Assembly: GCA_046484975.1 (NCBI GenBank)
Contig: JAWOHX010000135.1
Coordinates: 1 to 6,295 of the forward strand
Source of the DNA: JAWOHX01 sp046484975
GTDB lineage: Bacteria > Bacillota > Clostridia > DUPQ01
Length of the DNA: 6,295 nucleotides
Reading direction: 5' to 3'
The notes under the pieces: model-generated
What the model saw: only the letters and a program-made list of their open reading frames with translations
The model's database searches: none
Told to the model about the DNA's origin: nothing
Position numbers and translations under genes: made by a program
In this document: in pieces, positions 1-5,359 of the stretch
How the letters are laid out: each line of letters begins with the position of its first letter
Position numbering within the stretch: the stretch's first letter is position 1

Positions 1-60
1 CGGGAGCAATACGAAGGCACCGGTCTCGGTCTGGCACAATGCAAAAAAATCGTTGAACGG
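1..60 (+). pseudogene. Histidine kinase C-terminal snippet (ATP-binding G2 box), partial at both ends
   Basis: Frame 1 reads REQYEGTGLGLAQCKKIVER. This is the G-box end of a sensor histidine kinase HATPase_c domain, where GTGLGLA closes the ATP lid over bound ATP and CKKIVER is the helix that follows. In an intact kinase this is followed by a glycine pair, a strand and a GxGxxF motif. Here the frame continues as PIEHQGAMVR and stops at 91-93, so the end of the domain is missing. The 5' part lies outside the window. It is the only plus-strand coding signal in the window and abuts unrelated minus-strand coding sequence, so I treat it as a foreign fragment at a chimeric join. The kinase assignment is secure; its partner and signal cannot be known. 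The residues EHQGAM could belong to the kinase (some have NHQGAI here) or to QueG, as described in the findings. Confidence 0.75.
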
Positions 61-80
61 CCCATCGAGCACCAGGGCGC

Positions 81-149
81 GATGGTCAGATAGGAGATGC
101 AGCGCCGGGCATCCAGGTCGTAGGGGCCCCGGAAGGCCCCTGTGGGGCA
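81..149 (-). pseudogene. queG: Epoxyqueuosine reductase (QueG) internal fragment, 23 residues
   Basis: The minus strand reads CPTGAF, then RGPYDLDARRCISYLTI. This is the signature stretch of QueG, the cobalamin- and [4Fe-4S]-dependent enzyme that reduces epoxyqueuosine to queuosine at position 34 of tRNAs. The CPTGA cysteine is the last ligand of one ferredoxin-like cluster, and the cysteine in DARRCISYLTI is conserved further on. The fragment has no start or stop. On its upstream side (about 150) it runs into the metallo-hydrolase in a different frame. After YLTI the frame turns into APWCSMG instead of the expected E-H/L-x-G-x-I-P. A whole QueG is several hundred residues, so only a small internal piece is present. 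Identification rests on one long conserved motif and is firm for the family. The fragment is non-functional and probably does not belong to the same genome locus as the hydrolase. Confidence 0.72.
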
Positions 150-151
150 CA

Positions 152-349
152 GGTGACATTTGCATCCTTTCCCCATTGAAGGATTTCCGGATTGAAGTGG
201 TCATGGTGGCGGTGAGAGGCGAACACATAAATATCCCGGAACATTTTAAAGTCCGGGAAAAAACCCCTGGTCCTGTAATAGTCAAAAATGAAGAGGGTGT
301 CTTCGTCCATGACACATACCCCGCTGTGGGATATCATCCCGATCTCCAT
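152..349 (-). CDS. MBL-fold metal-dependent hydrolase, N-terminal 66 residues (3' truncated by a join)
   Basis: The protein starts MEIGMISHSGVCV and carries the first metal-binding motif of the metallo-beta-lactamase fold, HRHHDH (residues 46-51, matching HxHxDH), after the beta-strand YVFAS. The preceding ISHSGVCV...LFIFDYY resembles small stand-alone MBL-fold hydrolases related to the UlaG/Zn-hydrolase-like group, whose substrates are mostly unknown. The start codon is supported by an AGGGG ribosome site about 7 nt upstream, lying just past the stop of the UPF0316 gene. The gap to that gene is only 12 nt, so it is probably the next gene of the same operon. Homology ends around residue 66 (NVT), where the DNA switches to QueG sequence in another frame. 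The remaining metal ligands and the C-terminal half are therefore absent from this window. The fold assignment is confident; the substrate is not assignable. Confidence 0.75.
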
Positions 350-361
350 TTCAATCCCCTT

Positions 362-958
362 TCATTTCTTCCTGATGAAATGGCCTAGGAAACGTTTCTT
401 GTCGCTGCTGGTGCCAGGGGCCAAACCATAGGACTTCCCCGGGAAAACCCCCTCGTACACGCTCCTGACATCCTCAATGGAGTAAAAGGACTTGGAATCG
501 CAGGCATGGATGATTTCCACCACCTTGTTCATGTCCTTGCGCTTGATGATGGAGTACAGGATGGTCACTGGCTTGCTGGCGCCCATTCCCTGGACGCTGG
601 TGACGCCGAACCCGGCGTCTGACAGCCTTTTCTTCATGCCGCACTCGTCCCTTAGGAGGAATATCCTTACAACATACATGCCCACCGCCAGTTTCTCTTC
701 AATCAGGATTCCCACCAGGTTTCCTACGGCAAATCCAAGGGCATACGCGATGTATGTGAATGCATTGTCCAGCTGGCTGATGATCTGGGCAATCACCATA
801 ATCCATATCAGGACCTCGAAAAACCCTAGGATTGGGGCGATGAATTTCTTGCCTCTTGACACGAAAATGATTCGGAGTGTCCCGAGGGTCACATCGAATA
901 TCCGTGATACGAATATGAGAAGGGGCAGAATAACATAATTGAACACATCGAATTCCAT
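362..958 (-). CDS. UPF0316 family membrane protein (DUF5698 + DUF2179-like)
   Basis: This is a 198-residue integral membrane protein. Three hydrophobic segments lie at about residues 8-28, 41-63 and 66-90. They include the family-typical stretch SRIFDVTLGTLRIIFVSRG between helices one and two and a glycine-rich third helix (ALGFAVGNLVGILIEEKL). A soluble domain of about 100 residues follows, resembling DUF2179, with beta-strand VTILYSIIKRKD and helix MNKVVEIIHACD, then a charged tail ending in IRKK. This layout and length match UPF0316 proteins such as B. subtilis YebE. The biochemical role of the family is unknown; the soluble domain is often presumed to sense a ligand. The start has an AGGAGA ribosome site 6-7 nt upstream. 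The gene lies 21 nt after the GGDEF/HD-GYP gene and 12 nt before the MBL hydrolase, which implies co-transcription. The family call is fairly sure, the function is open. Confidence 0.85.
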   Translation of the reverse strand: MEFDVFNYVILPLLIFVSRIFDVTLGTLRIIFVSRGKKFIAPILGFFEVLIWIMVIAQIISQLDNAFTYIAYALGFAVGNLVGILIEEKLAVGMYVVRIFLLRDECGMKKRLSDAGFGVTSVQGMGASKPVTILYSIIKRKDMNKVVEIIHACDSKSFYSIEDVRSVYEGVFPGKSYGLAPGTSSDKKRFLGHFIRKK

Positions 959-979
959 ACTGGTCTCTCCTACTTTATT

Positions 980-2827
980 TCAGCGATCTTCGCCCAGGAC
1001 ACTGGAGATGAAAACTTCCACGATCCCGGGGTCGAACTGGCTTCCAGCTCCCGCTTGAATCTGTGCGGCGGCCTGCTGTTTCTGCATCATCGTCCTGTAA
1101 GGCCTGTATTCCGTCATGGCATCAAAGGCATCCGCAATGGCGATGATCCTTGAAATCAACGGAATCTCCTCCCCTGAAAGGCCTTTTGGATATCCATTCC
1201 CATTATACCATTCATGATGATAAAGCACATATTCCGCCAGTTCCCTCATTTCAAAGGAAGCATTCAGAATCCGGTATCCGATTTCCGGATGCCTTTTCAT
1301 CATTGTGTAGTCCTTTTCCACATATATGTCATTCTTCATGAGGATACGGTCATCAAAGGCGATCTTTCCGATGTCATGAAGCAATCCCACCGCGCGGATC
1401 TTATGGATCTCCGTCAATGGCAGACGCATGGCCTCCCCGATGCGTTGCGCTGTCTCGCTCACCCGGACGGAATGCCTCTCCTCGCGGGGGTTTTTCTCGT
1501 GAAGGGTCTTTTGCATGGTATTGATCATGCTTCCCCTTTCACTTTCACCTTCCATGGTCTTGTTCCTGTACATGAGGTCTTCCGCTTCCTTGAGGACATG
1601 CATGATGTTCTGGGACTGATTCTCTTTCACTGCCCATCCAAAGGAGATGCTGATGTTCACCGCATGGACATTTTCCTTCCTGGCCATCCCTTTGATCCTG
1701 CTGATGACATCCTCGGCCTCGGAGATGCCCGTCCTTGGCAGAAGCACCACGAACTCATCACCGCCCCACCTTGCGATGATGTCATCCGCACGGCATGATT
1801 GTTTGATTTTTTCCGCCACCTTCAACAATAGTTCATCCCCTTTTGCGTGGCCGAAGGTGTCGTTCACCAGTTTCAGTCCATTGGCATCACCCATGATGAT
1901 GGAGATGGGCAGATTCCTTTTTGTATCCAGCCGCTTGAGTTCCTCTTCATAGAAGCGCCGGTTGTACAGGCCTGTCAGCTCATCATGGTAACTCAAATGC
2001 CTGATTCTCTCCTGTTTGGTTTTTTCTTCAGAAAAATCCCGGAACACAATGACACAACCCCGTATGCACCCTTTCTCATCCTTGATTGCCGCAGCGCTGT
2101 CCTTGATCGGGATCCTCCTGCCTTCCCGGGCAATCAGGATGGTAGGATTCGCCATGTTGAGACGTCCGTCACCCCGGATGATGCCGCCGGCCATATCCGT
2201 GTATCGTTCCCCTGTGTCCTCATGGACCACATGGAACACCTCATCCAGTGACCTGCCCATTGCTTTCCCATAGGGCCAGCCTGTCAGCTTTTCCGCCATG
2301 TGGTTGATCATCTCGATGTTGCCGTCAATGTCCGTGGATATGATGGCATCGCCTACGGACAGAAGGGTGATTTTCAATTTTTCCTGGCTTTCCTGAAGGG
2401 CTCTCCGGGCATCATCCAGTTCCATGGTCCTGTCCGCAGAGAACTCCCGGGCAGGTTCCAGGAAGAAAGCACCGAAATGCCCTTTCTGGTCGGAATATGC
2501 ATGGATGGCGTAACTCACGCCGTCAGGGAAGCGGCAAAGAAAAGTGTCGTCTGATCCACCATCCATGGAAAGGTCATGGCAACGCTTTAGAAAAGCGGGA
2601 AGCACGTCCTTGAAACCTGGCAGGACCTCCGTCGCCTTTTTTCCCGGCAAATCCTCCATGCAGACATGGGCAATCCCCAGGAATTTCCCATTGCCATCCA
2701 TGAATTCAAAATCGATGGGATTGCCGGATTGGTCATACAAAATCCGTTGGTATGAGTATGCAACAGGCAGATTATCCAGTATTGCTTTATCATTGCGATT
2801 GCTAAGCATGTTCCATCCCGTCATCAT
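980..2827 (-). CDS. PAS-PAS-GGDEF-HD-GYP bifunctional cyclic-di-GMP synthase/phosphodiesterase
   Basis: This 615-residue cytosolic protein has no signal peptide or membrane helix. Domains in order: a divergent PAS domain (about 15-125); a short coiled linker (135-150, ALQESQEKLK); a typical PAS domain (150-270, with VGDAIISTDIDGNIEMINHMAE); a GGDEF domain (about 275-420) opening with LSYHDELTGLYNRRF; and an HD-GYP domain (about 440-610). The cyclase signature RWGGDEF is intact (GGDEF at 355-359), and RADD at 346-349 fits the RxxD product-inhibition site. Its metal motif is the GDANGLKLVND variant common in Firmicutes. The HD-GYP part keeps H452, H484-D485, H513, H537-H538, GYP (545-547) and D566/D569. 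Both making and breaking of c-di-GMP therefore look possible, with the PAS domains as input. The ribosome site is weak (GGTGG, about 6 nt from the first ATG); the second codon is also ATG. It sits 44 nt after the nitroreductase gene and 21 nt before UPF0316. Confidence 0.93.
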   Translation of the reverse strand: MMTGWNMLSNRNDKAILDNLPVAYSYQRILYDQSGNPIDFEFMDGNGKFLGIAHVCMEDLPGKKATEVLPGFKDVLPAFLKRCHDLSMDGGSDDTFLCRFPDGVSYAIHAYSDQKGHFGAFFLEPAREFSADRTMELDDARRALQESQEKLKITLLSVGDAIISTDIDGNIEMINHMAEKLTGWPYGKAMGRSLDEVFHVVHEDTGERYTDMAGGIIRGDGRLNMANPTILIAREGRRIPIKDSAAAIKDEKGCIRGCVIVFRDFSEEKTKQERIRHLSYHDELTGLYNRRFYEEELKRLDTKRNLPISIIMGDANGLKLVNDTFGHAKGDELLLKVAEKIKQSCRADDIIARWGGDEFVVLLPRTGISEAEDVISRIKGMARKENVHAVNISISFGWAVKENQSQNIMHVLKEAEDLMYRNKTMEGESERGSMINTMQKTLHEKNPREERHSVRVSETAQRIGEAMRLPLTEIHKIRAVGLLHDIGKIAFDDRILMKNDIYVEKDYTMMKRHPEIGYRILNASFEMRELAEYVLYHHEWYNGNGYPKGLSGEEIPLISRIIAIADAFDAMTEYRPYRTMMQKQQAAAQIQAGAGSQFDPGIVEVFISSVLGEDR

Positions 2828-2871
2828 GAACTACCACCAAAGTTTATCGCATAACGGGTGAGATTTCAACA

Positions 2872-3612
2872 CTATTCCCGACGGGCTCCCAGGGCGGCCA
2901 TGTATATGACAAAACATTCCTCTCCGTCAAGACAAAGAAGCTCATTCATCTGATCATCGTCAAAAGCGGCAATGGCGCAGACTCCCCTGCCCAGGGCTTC
3001 CCCGGCCAGGTACAGGTTCTGGCAGACATGCCCGGCATCCAGATGAAGATACCGGTATCCCCTTTCCCCGTAACGCCATTTCATACGCCTGGCATCCGCC
3101 GACCAGATGAAACAGACTTGTGCCAAGCCAATGAAGCTCTGGCCCAGGGCACCTGACACCACCCGGTCGACAATATCCGGTGACCGGTTTGTCTCCACCA
3201 GCTTGTGTTCCAATGCAGCATAACGGTATATGCCGGCCGGGACCCCTTTGACATTCCTGACCAGCAGATGTGTTTCCAGTGCATGCCTTGCGCCGGCGGA
3301 GGGCACTGTCCTGATGGTCGCAAGGTTTTTCCGGACTTCCTTGACCCCTTGCGTACACCAGAGCAAAAAGGACAATTCCTCCAGGGACATCTCCTCTTCT
3401 ATATAGTTCCGGACGCTTTTCCTTTCAGCCACAATCCTGGCAAATGACATGTCCCTGCACCGGGCATCATCCGCCTTCGGGAGCCTGATGACCGGTCTGC
3501 CGGCATCATAAGCTGTTTCAAGGGGTGGTTGGGGCAACCCCTGCTGCTGTTCCGATGGATTCAAGTTCCCGTACTTGGTCTTCTCCATGAATTCCCTGCC
3601 GGTATTTTTCAT
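2872..3612 (-). CDS. SagB/ThcOx-family nitroreductase (FMN-dependent dehydrogenase)
   Basis: A 246-residue flavoprotein of the nitroreductase superfamily. The N-terminal FMN-phosphate motif ERKSVRNY lies at about 63-70, followed by LEELSFLLWCTQGV. PSAGARHALETHLLV (104-118) and GIYRYAALEHKL (127-138) match the SagB/ThcOx pattern PSAGARHxxE...GxYxY. The C-terminal half has YRYLHLDAGHVCQNLYLAGE (187-204), then GVCAIAAFDDDQMNELL and EECFVIYMAALG. SagB proteins oxidise azolines in modified peptides, but many stand-alone homologues, like this one, have no YcaO cyclodehydratase or precursor peptide beside them, and their substrate is unknown. I chose the ATG at 3612 because an AGGTGGAGG ribosome site lies 6 nt upstream and the family starts MKNTGREFMEKTKY; the frame opens upstream at 3693, but that would overlap the YvlD gene. 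The gap to the upstream YvlD gene is 31 nt. Confidence 0.9.
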   Translation of the reverse strand: MKNTGREFMEKTKYGNLNPSEQQQGLPQPPLETAYDAGRPVIRLPKADDARCRDMSFARIVAERKSVRNYIEEEMSLEELSFLLWCTQGVKEVRKNLATIRTVPSAGARHALETHLLVRNVKGVPAGIYRYAALEHKLVETNRSPDIVDRVVSGALGQSFIGLAQVCFIWSADARRMKWRYGERGYRYLHLDAGHVCQNLYLAGEALGRGVCAIAAFDDDQMNELLCLDGEECFVIYMAALGARRE

Positions 3613-3618
3613 GATGGT

Positions 3619-3627
3619 CCTCCACCT
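3619..3627 (-). promoter_or_regulatory. Ribosome binding site fixing the nitroreductase start
   Basis: The minus strand carries AGGTGGAGG, with the GGAGG core at 3619-3623, six nucleotides before the ATG at 3612. It decides between this start and the in-frame ATG at 3693, which lies inside the YvlD gene and has no such site. Confidence 0.75.
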
Positions 3628-3643
3628 CTGTATTTTTGTTTTC

Positions 3644-3997
3644 TCATGCGCGCATGCAACGATCTGCCTTCGAGTTCCTGACCAGGGAATCACAGATCAT
3701 GATCACCAGCGCTGCCAGGAAATATGCCCAGAATCCTTCAATCCCGATCTGCCGGACGATGCTGTCCGTGATCAGAAGCGTCAGCATGTTCACAAAAATG
3801 CCGGCGATGCCCAACGTAACGATACTCAAAGGAAGGGCCAGGAGGTTGAGCAAGGGTCTGATGATGGTGTTCACCAGCGCAAGAACCAGCGCCGCCAGCG
3901 CAATGAATGCCGGCTCTCCAAAAATCTGGGGCAATACGAGGGACATCCCCCATAGAGCGAGAAAATATATAAATATCCTGATCGCGAGTCTTTTCAT
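3644..3997 (-). CDS. yvlD: YvlD-type phage-holin-4-family membrane protein
   Basis: A 117-residue, very hydrophobic protein with about four membrane segments (residues 5-23, 29-47, 50-78, 88-105). The core ALVLALVNTIIRPLLNLLAL followed by PLSIVTLGIAGIFVNMLTLL is the hallmark of the YvlD / Phage_holin_4_2 family (Pfam PF04020). Despite the name there is no phage context. In Bacillus the yvlABCD cluster is linked to the cell envelope, and the molecular role of YvlD itself is not settled. The start is well supported: AGGAGG at 4004-4009 sits 6 nt before the ATG and overlaps the stop codon of the upstream 96-residue gene, so the two are probably translationally linked. The C-terminus ends in a short basic tail (NSKADRCMRA). 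The family call is secure; the gene symbol is used by homology only. Confidence 0.88.
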   Translation of the reverse strand: MKRLAIRIFIYFLALWGMSLVLPQIFGEPAFIALAALVLALVNTIIRPLLNLLALPLSIVTLGIAGIFVNMLTLLITDSIVRQIGIEGFWAYFLAALVIMICDSLVRNSKADRCMRA

Positions 3998-4007
3998 TGT
4001 TCGCCTC

Positions 4008-4298
4008 CTATACCACTTTGACCTGTACGATGATGTCCTGGTCCTTGTCCTTCACCGCGATGTCCACCAGGTCGTATCTTCCACTCCCCAGCAAACAGTC
4101 GAACATATGGGTCAGGGAAACCGCCTGTTTCCTGCCGAACCCATGGGAATGTCTTCGGAATCTCTTCCACCCCACAAGATCCATCAGCTCAATGAAATCC
4201 CACAGGATCCCTCTCAGCACATAAAGAGGCAGGGGGATGAAGATCCTGAATTTTCCGGCTTTTACATACACCGTGAAAAACCAGCCCTTAATCCACAT
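4008..4298 (-). CDS. Small protein resembling the C-terminal domain of its SHOCT-like neighbour
   Basis: A 96-residue protein I cannot place in a named family. It has an N-terminal strand pair around VYVKAGKFRIFIPLPL (11-25), a helix LRGILWDFIELMDLVG (28-43), a basic stretch KRFRRHSHGFGRK (45-57), a helix SLTHMFDCLL (61-70) and an acidic-turn strand pair DLVDIAVKDKDQDIIVQVKV (76-95). This order parallels residues 62-139 of the upstream SHOCT-like protein, including the matching DLVDI...D-D...V motif. The ATG at 4298 overlaps the end of that gene by 11 nt. A longer frame back to 4412 exists but would run fully inside the neighbouring gene, so I reject it. The ribosome site is weak (GGTGG about 9 nt upstream); coupling through the overlap is likely. 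Its stop is inside the ribosome site of yvlD. Function unknown; no signal peptide or convincing transmembrane helix. Confidence 0.75.
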   Translation of the reverse strand: MWIKGWFFTVYVKAGKFRIFIPLPLYVLRGILWDFIELMDLVGWKRFRRHSHGFGRKQAVSLTHMFDCLLGSGRYDLVDIAVKDKDQDIIVQVKVV

Positions 4299-4707
4299 AA
4301 ATCCGTACCACCGCTTTGCTGTCTTCATCGCTTGCAACGATATCCACCAGGTTCTCATCAATGTCCCCGCTTTCAAAGGCCTCGATGAGTTCCTTGAGGT
4401 TGATGCCGTCAAAGGAGATTCCCTTCTCGCTCATCTTGTCCTTGGCCTCCTTGGGGACCAGCCCCTGCAGCTGGGTGATTTTCTTGGCAACGGACAAGGG
4501 GAGGTTCACGTTGACTTTCGCAACAGTGTCATTCTTTTCATTGGCCTCGATCCGCACCCGCAGCATGGTGGCTTTTTTCCCTGGTTTCTTTGTGGGCCGG
4601 ATCTCTTCCTCCTCATCCCGCAATGCATTCAACAGGTCCAGGGCTTCGTCACTGGTGATGCTTTTGTCCTCAAGCATTTTAAGGATTCTACGTTTTTCAT
4701 CGCTCAT
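4288..4707 (-). CDS. SHOCT-like domain protein (YvlB N-terminal-like module)
   Basis: A 139-residue soluble protein. Residues 3-31 (EKRRILKMLEDKSITSDEA, then LDLLNAL) form the short helical hairpin called SHOCT-like, also found at the N-terminus of YvlB/DUF4097 proteins. An acidic and then lysine/proline-rich linker (31-45) follows. The C-terminal part has beta-strands MLRVRIEANE and KVNVNLPLSVAKKI, a helix NLKELIEAFESG (103-114) and a terminal strand pair around LVDIVASDEDSKAVVRIYV. Proteins of this type usually sit next to DUF2089 regulators, as here, and are thought to work with them, but no activity is established. The gene overlaps the DUF2089 gene by four bases (ATGA) with AGGAG 6-7 nt upstream, a classic coupled pair. 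Its own end overlaps the next gene by 11 nt. Confidence in a real gene is very high, in function low. Confidence 0.9.
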   Translation of the reverse strand: MSDEKRRILKMLEDKSITSDEALDLLNALRDEEEEIRPTKKPGKKATMLRVRIEANEKNDTVAKVNVNLPLSVAKKITQLQGLVPKEAKDKMSEKGISFDGINLKELIEAFESGDIDENLVDIVASDEDSKAVVRIYVD

Positions 4708-5099
4708 AGCTCTTCTCCTTTTTTCATCTTATTCAGCATCTCCGTCGCCTGTTTTGCATTGATCTCGCCGCTTTCAAGTCTTTTTATGATTTCTAAAGAC
4801 CGTTCCGAACGGCTGCTGTCATCGTCACCCACAGAGTATCCCAGCTTTGCGATGACATCATCCAGTTTGCTTCGGACCGTGGGGTAGGAGACCTTCAATT
4901 CCTTTTCCACGTCCTTGATGCTGCCTCTGCATTTGACGAATATCTCGATGAAATACTGGTCCGTCTCTGAGAGGGCACAGAATTTCGATCCCTCAAAGAA
5001 ACCTGTGAGCTCACTCCCGCATTTCGTGCAGGTCAATTTCGTAATGGCGAAATCATTGCTGCATACCGGACATTTCCCCGGGGTCTTGTTCTTCACCAT
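4704..5099 (-). CDS. DUF2089 family protein: zinc ribbon, HTH and SHOCT-like tail
   Basis: A 131-residue protein with three parts. An N-terminal zinc ribbon has cysteines at 10, 13, 24 and 27 (CPVC...CTKC). The middle, from FEGSKFCALSETDQYFIEIF through CRGSIKDVEKELKVSYPTVR to KLDDVIAKLG (about 35-87), contains a helix-turn-helix resembling those of sigma-like or LuxR-type DNA binders. A C-terminal helical hairpin (100-127, SLEIIKRLESGEINAKQATE) matches the SHOCT-like module of the next protein. This order is diagnostic of DUF2089 proteins, which are generally taken to be transcriptional regulators; the DNA target is unknown and autoregulation of this operon is only a guess. The ATG at 5099 has an AGAGGTG ribosome site about 8 nt upstream. 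It is 16 nt after the small basic ORF and overlaps the SHOCT-like gene by 4 nt. Confidence 0.92.
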   Translation of the reverse strand: MVKNKTPGKCPVCSNDFAITKLTCTKCGSELTGFFEGSKFCALSETDQYFIEIFVKCRGSIKDVEKELKVSYPTVRSKLDDVIAKLGYSVGDDDSSRSERSLEIIKRLESGEINAKQATEMLNKMKKGEEL

Positions 5100-5115
5100 G
5101 TTTTCTTCACCTCTT

Positions 5116-5301
5116 TCATATAATCATGACTCGGGGCATCCCGACATCGGAAACCCGGGATTCCTTTGCCCTGCCCTTGATGGCATCGGACTTTCTGCAG
5201 GGAAGAGTGGCGGGTTGCCCTTTCTTGATGCAGGCGGACGGGGTCCGGGTTTTCCCCTCCTGGTTGACATGGCTCCGGGTTGATTTGGTTTTCTTGTCCA
5301 T
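5116..5301 (-). CDS. Putative small basic protein, first ORF after the promoter
   Basis: A possible 61-residue protein starting MDKKTKSTRSHVNQEGK and ending SDVGMPRVMII. I do not recognise it. It is rich in Lys and Arg (15 of 61, against 5 acidic residues), with no membrane helix and two cysteines (24, 35). Support: it begins about 23 nt after the expected transcription start, has an AAGGCGGTG ribosome-like site about 7 nt before the ATG, shows roughly 70% G/C at third codon positions, and ends 16 nt before the DUF2089 gene. A TTG two codons earlier (5307) is an alternative start. A second minus-strand frame (5093-5320) is also open across the region; it has no ribosome site, would be nearly leaderless and runs into the DUF2089 start, so I prefer this one. 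The region could instead be a long 5' leader without a protein. Confidence 0.42.
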   Translation of the reverse strand: MDKKTKSTRSHVNQEGKTRTPSACIKKGQPATLPCRKSDAIKGRAKESRVSDVGMPRVMII

Positions 5302-5330
5302 ATTCAATCACCGCCTTCATTTATGCCATC

Positions 5331-5359
5331 ATTATATTGAATATATCCATAAATGTCAA
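5331..5359 (-). promoter_or_regulatory. Perfect-consensus sigma-70/sigma-A promoter of the nine-gene operon
   Basis: On the minus strand TTGACA (5354-5359) is followed by exactly 17 nt and TATAAT (5331-5336), a six-of-six match in both boxes. Transcription should begin near 5323-5325 and run leftwards into the small ORF and the DUF2089 cluster. A palindrome TATATT-G-AATATA (5333-5345) overlaps the -10 box and spacer and could be an operator. Confidence 0.85.

Noticed and set aside
122..141. GC-rich hairpin AGGGGCC/GGCCCCT resembling a terminator.
   Set aside because: It lies inside the QueG coding fragment, where the codons fully explain it, and there is no T-run after the stem.
492..938. 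Plus-strand frame of 148 codons opposite UPF0316.
   Set aside because: Its hydrophobic and Met/Arg/Ser-rich translation is what the complement of a membrane-protein gene gives. UPF0316 explains the region.
3613..3693. Longer N-terminus for the nitroreductase starting at 3693.
   Set aside because: It would overlap yvlD by 50 nt, has no ribosome site and adds a sequence unlike the family. The ATG at 3612 has a strong site.
3644..3997. Holin annotation suggesting a prophage remnant.
   Set aside because: The protein belongs to the YvlD group in a DUF2089/SHOCT cluster, with no endolysin, integrase or structural phage genes nearby.
3636..4388. Long plus-strand open frame (250 codons) opposite yvlD and the 96-residue gene.
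   Set aside because: It is antisense to genes with clear family motifs and strong ribosome sites, and its translation has no recognisable domain.
4237..4887. Plus-strand open frame (216 codons) opposite the SHOCT-like and DUF2089 genes.
   Set aside because: It is a mirror frame of two well-supported overlapping genes, with no domain or ribosome site of its own.
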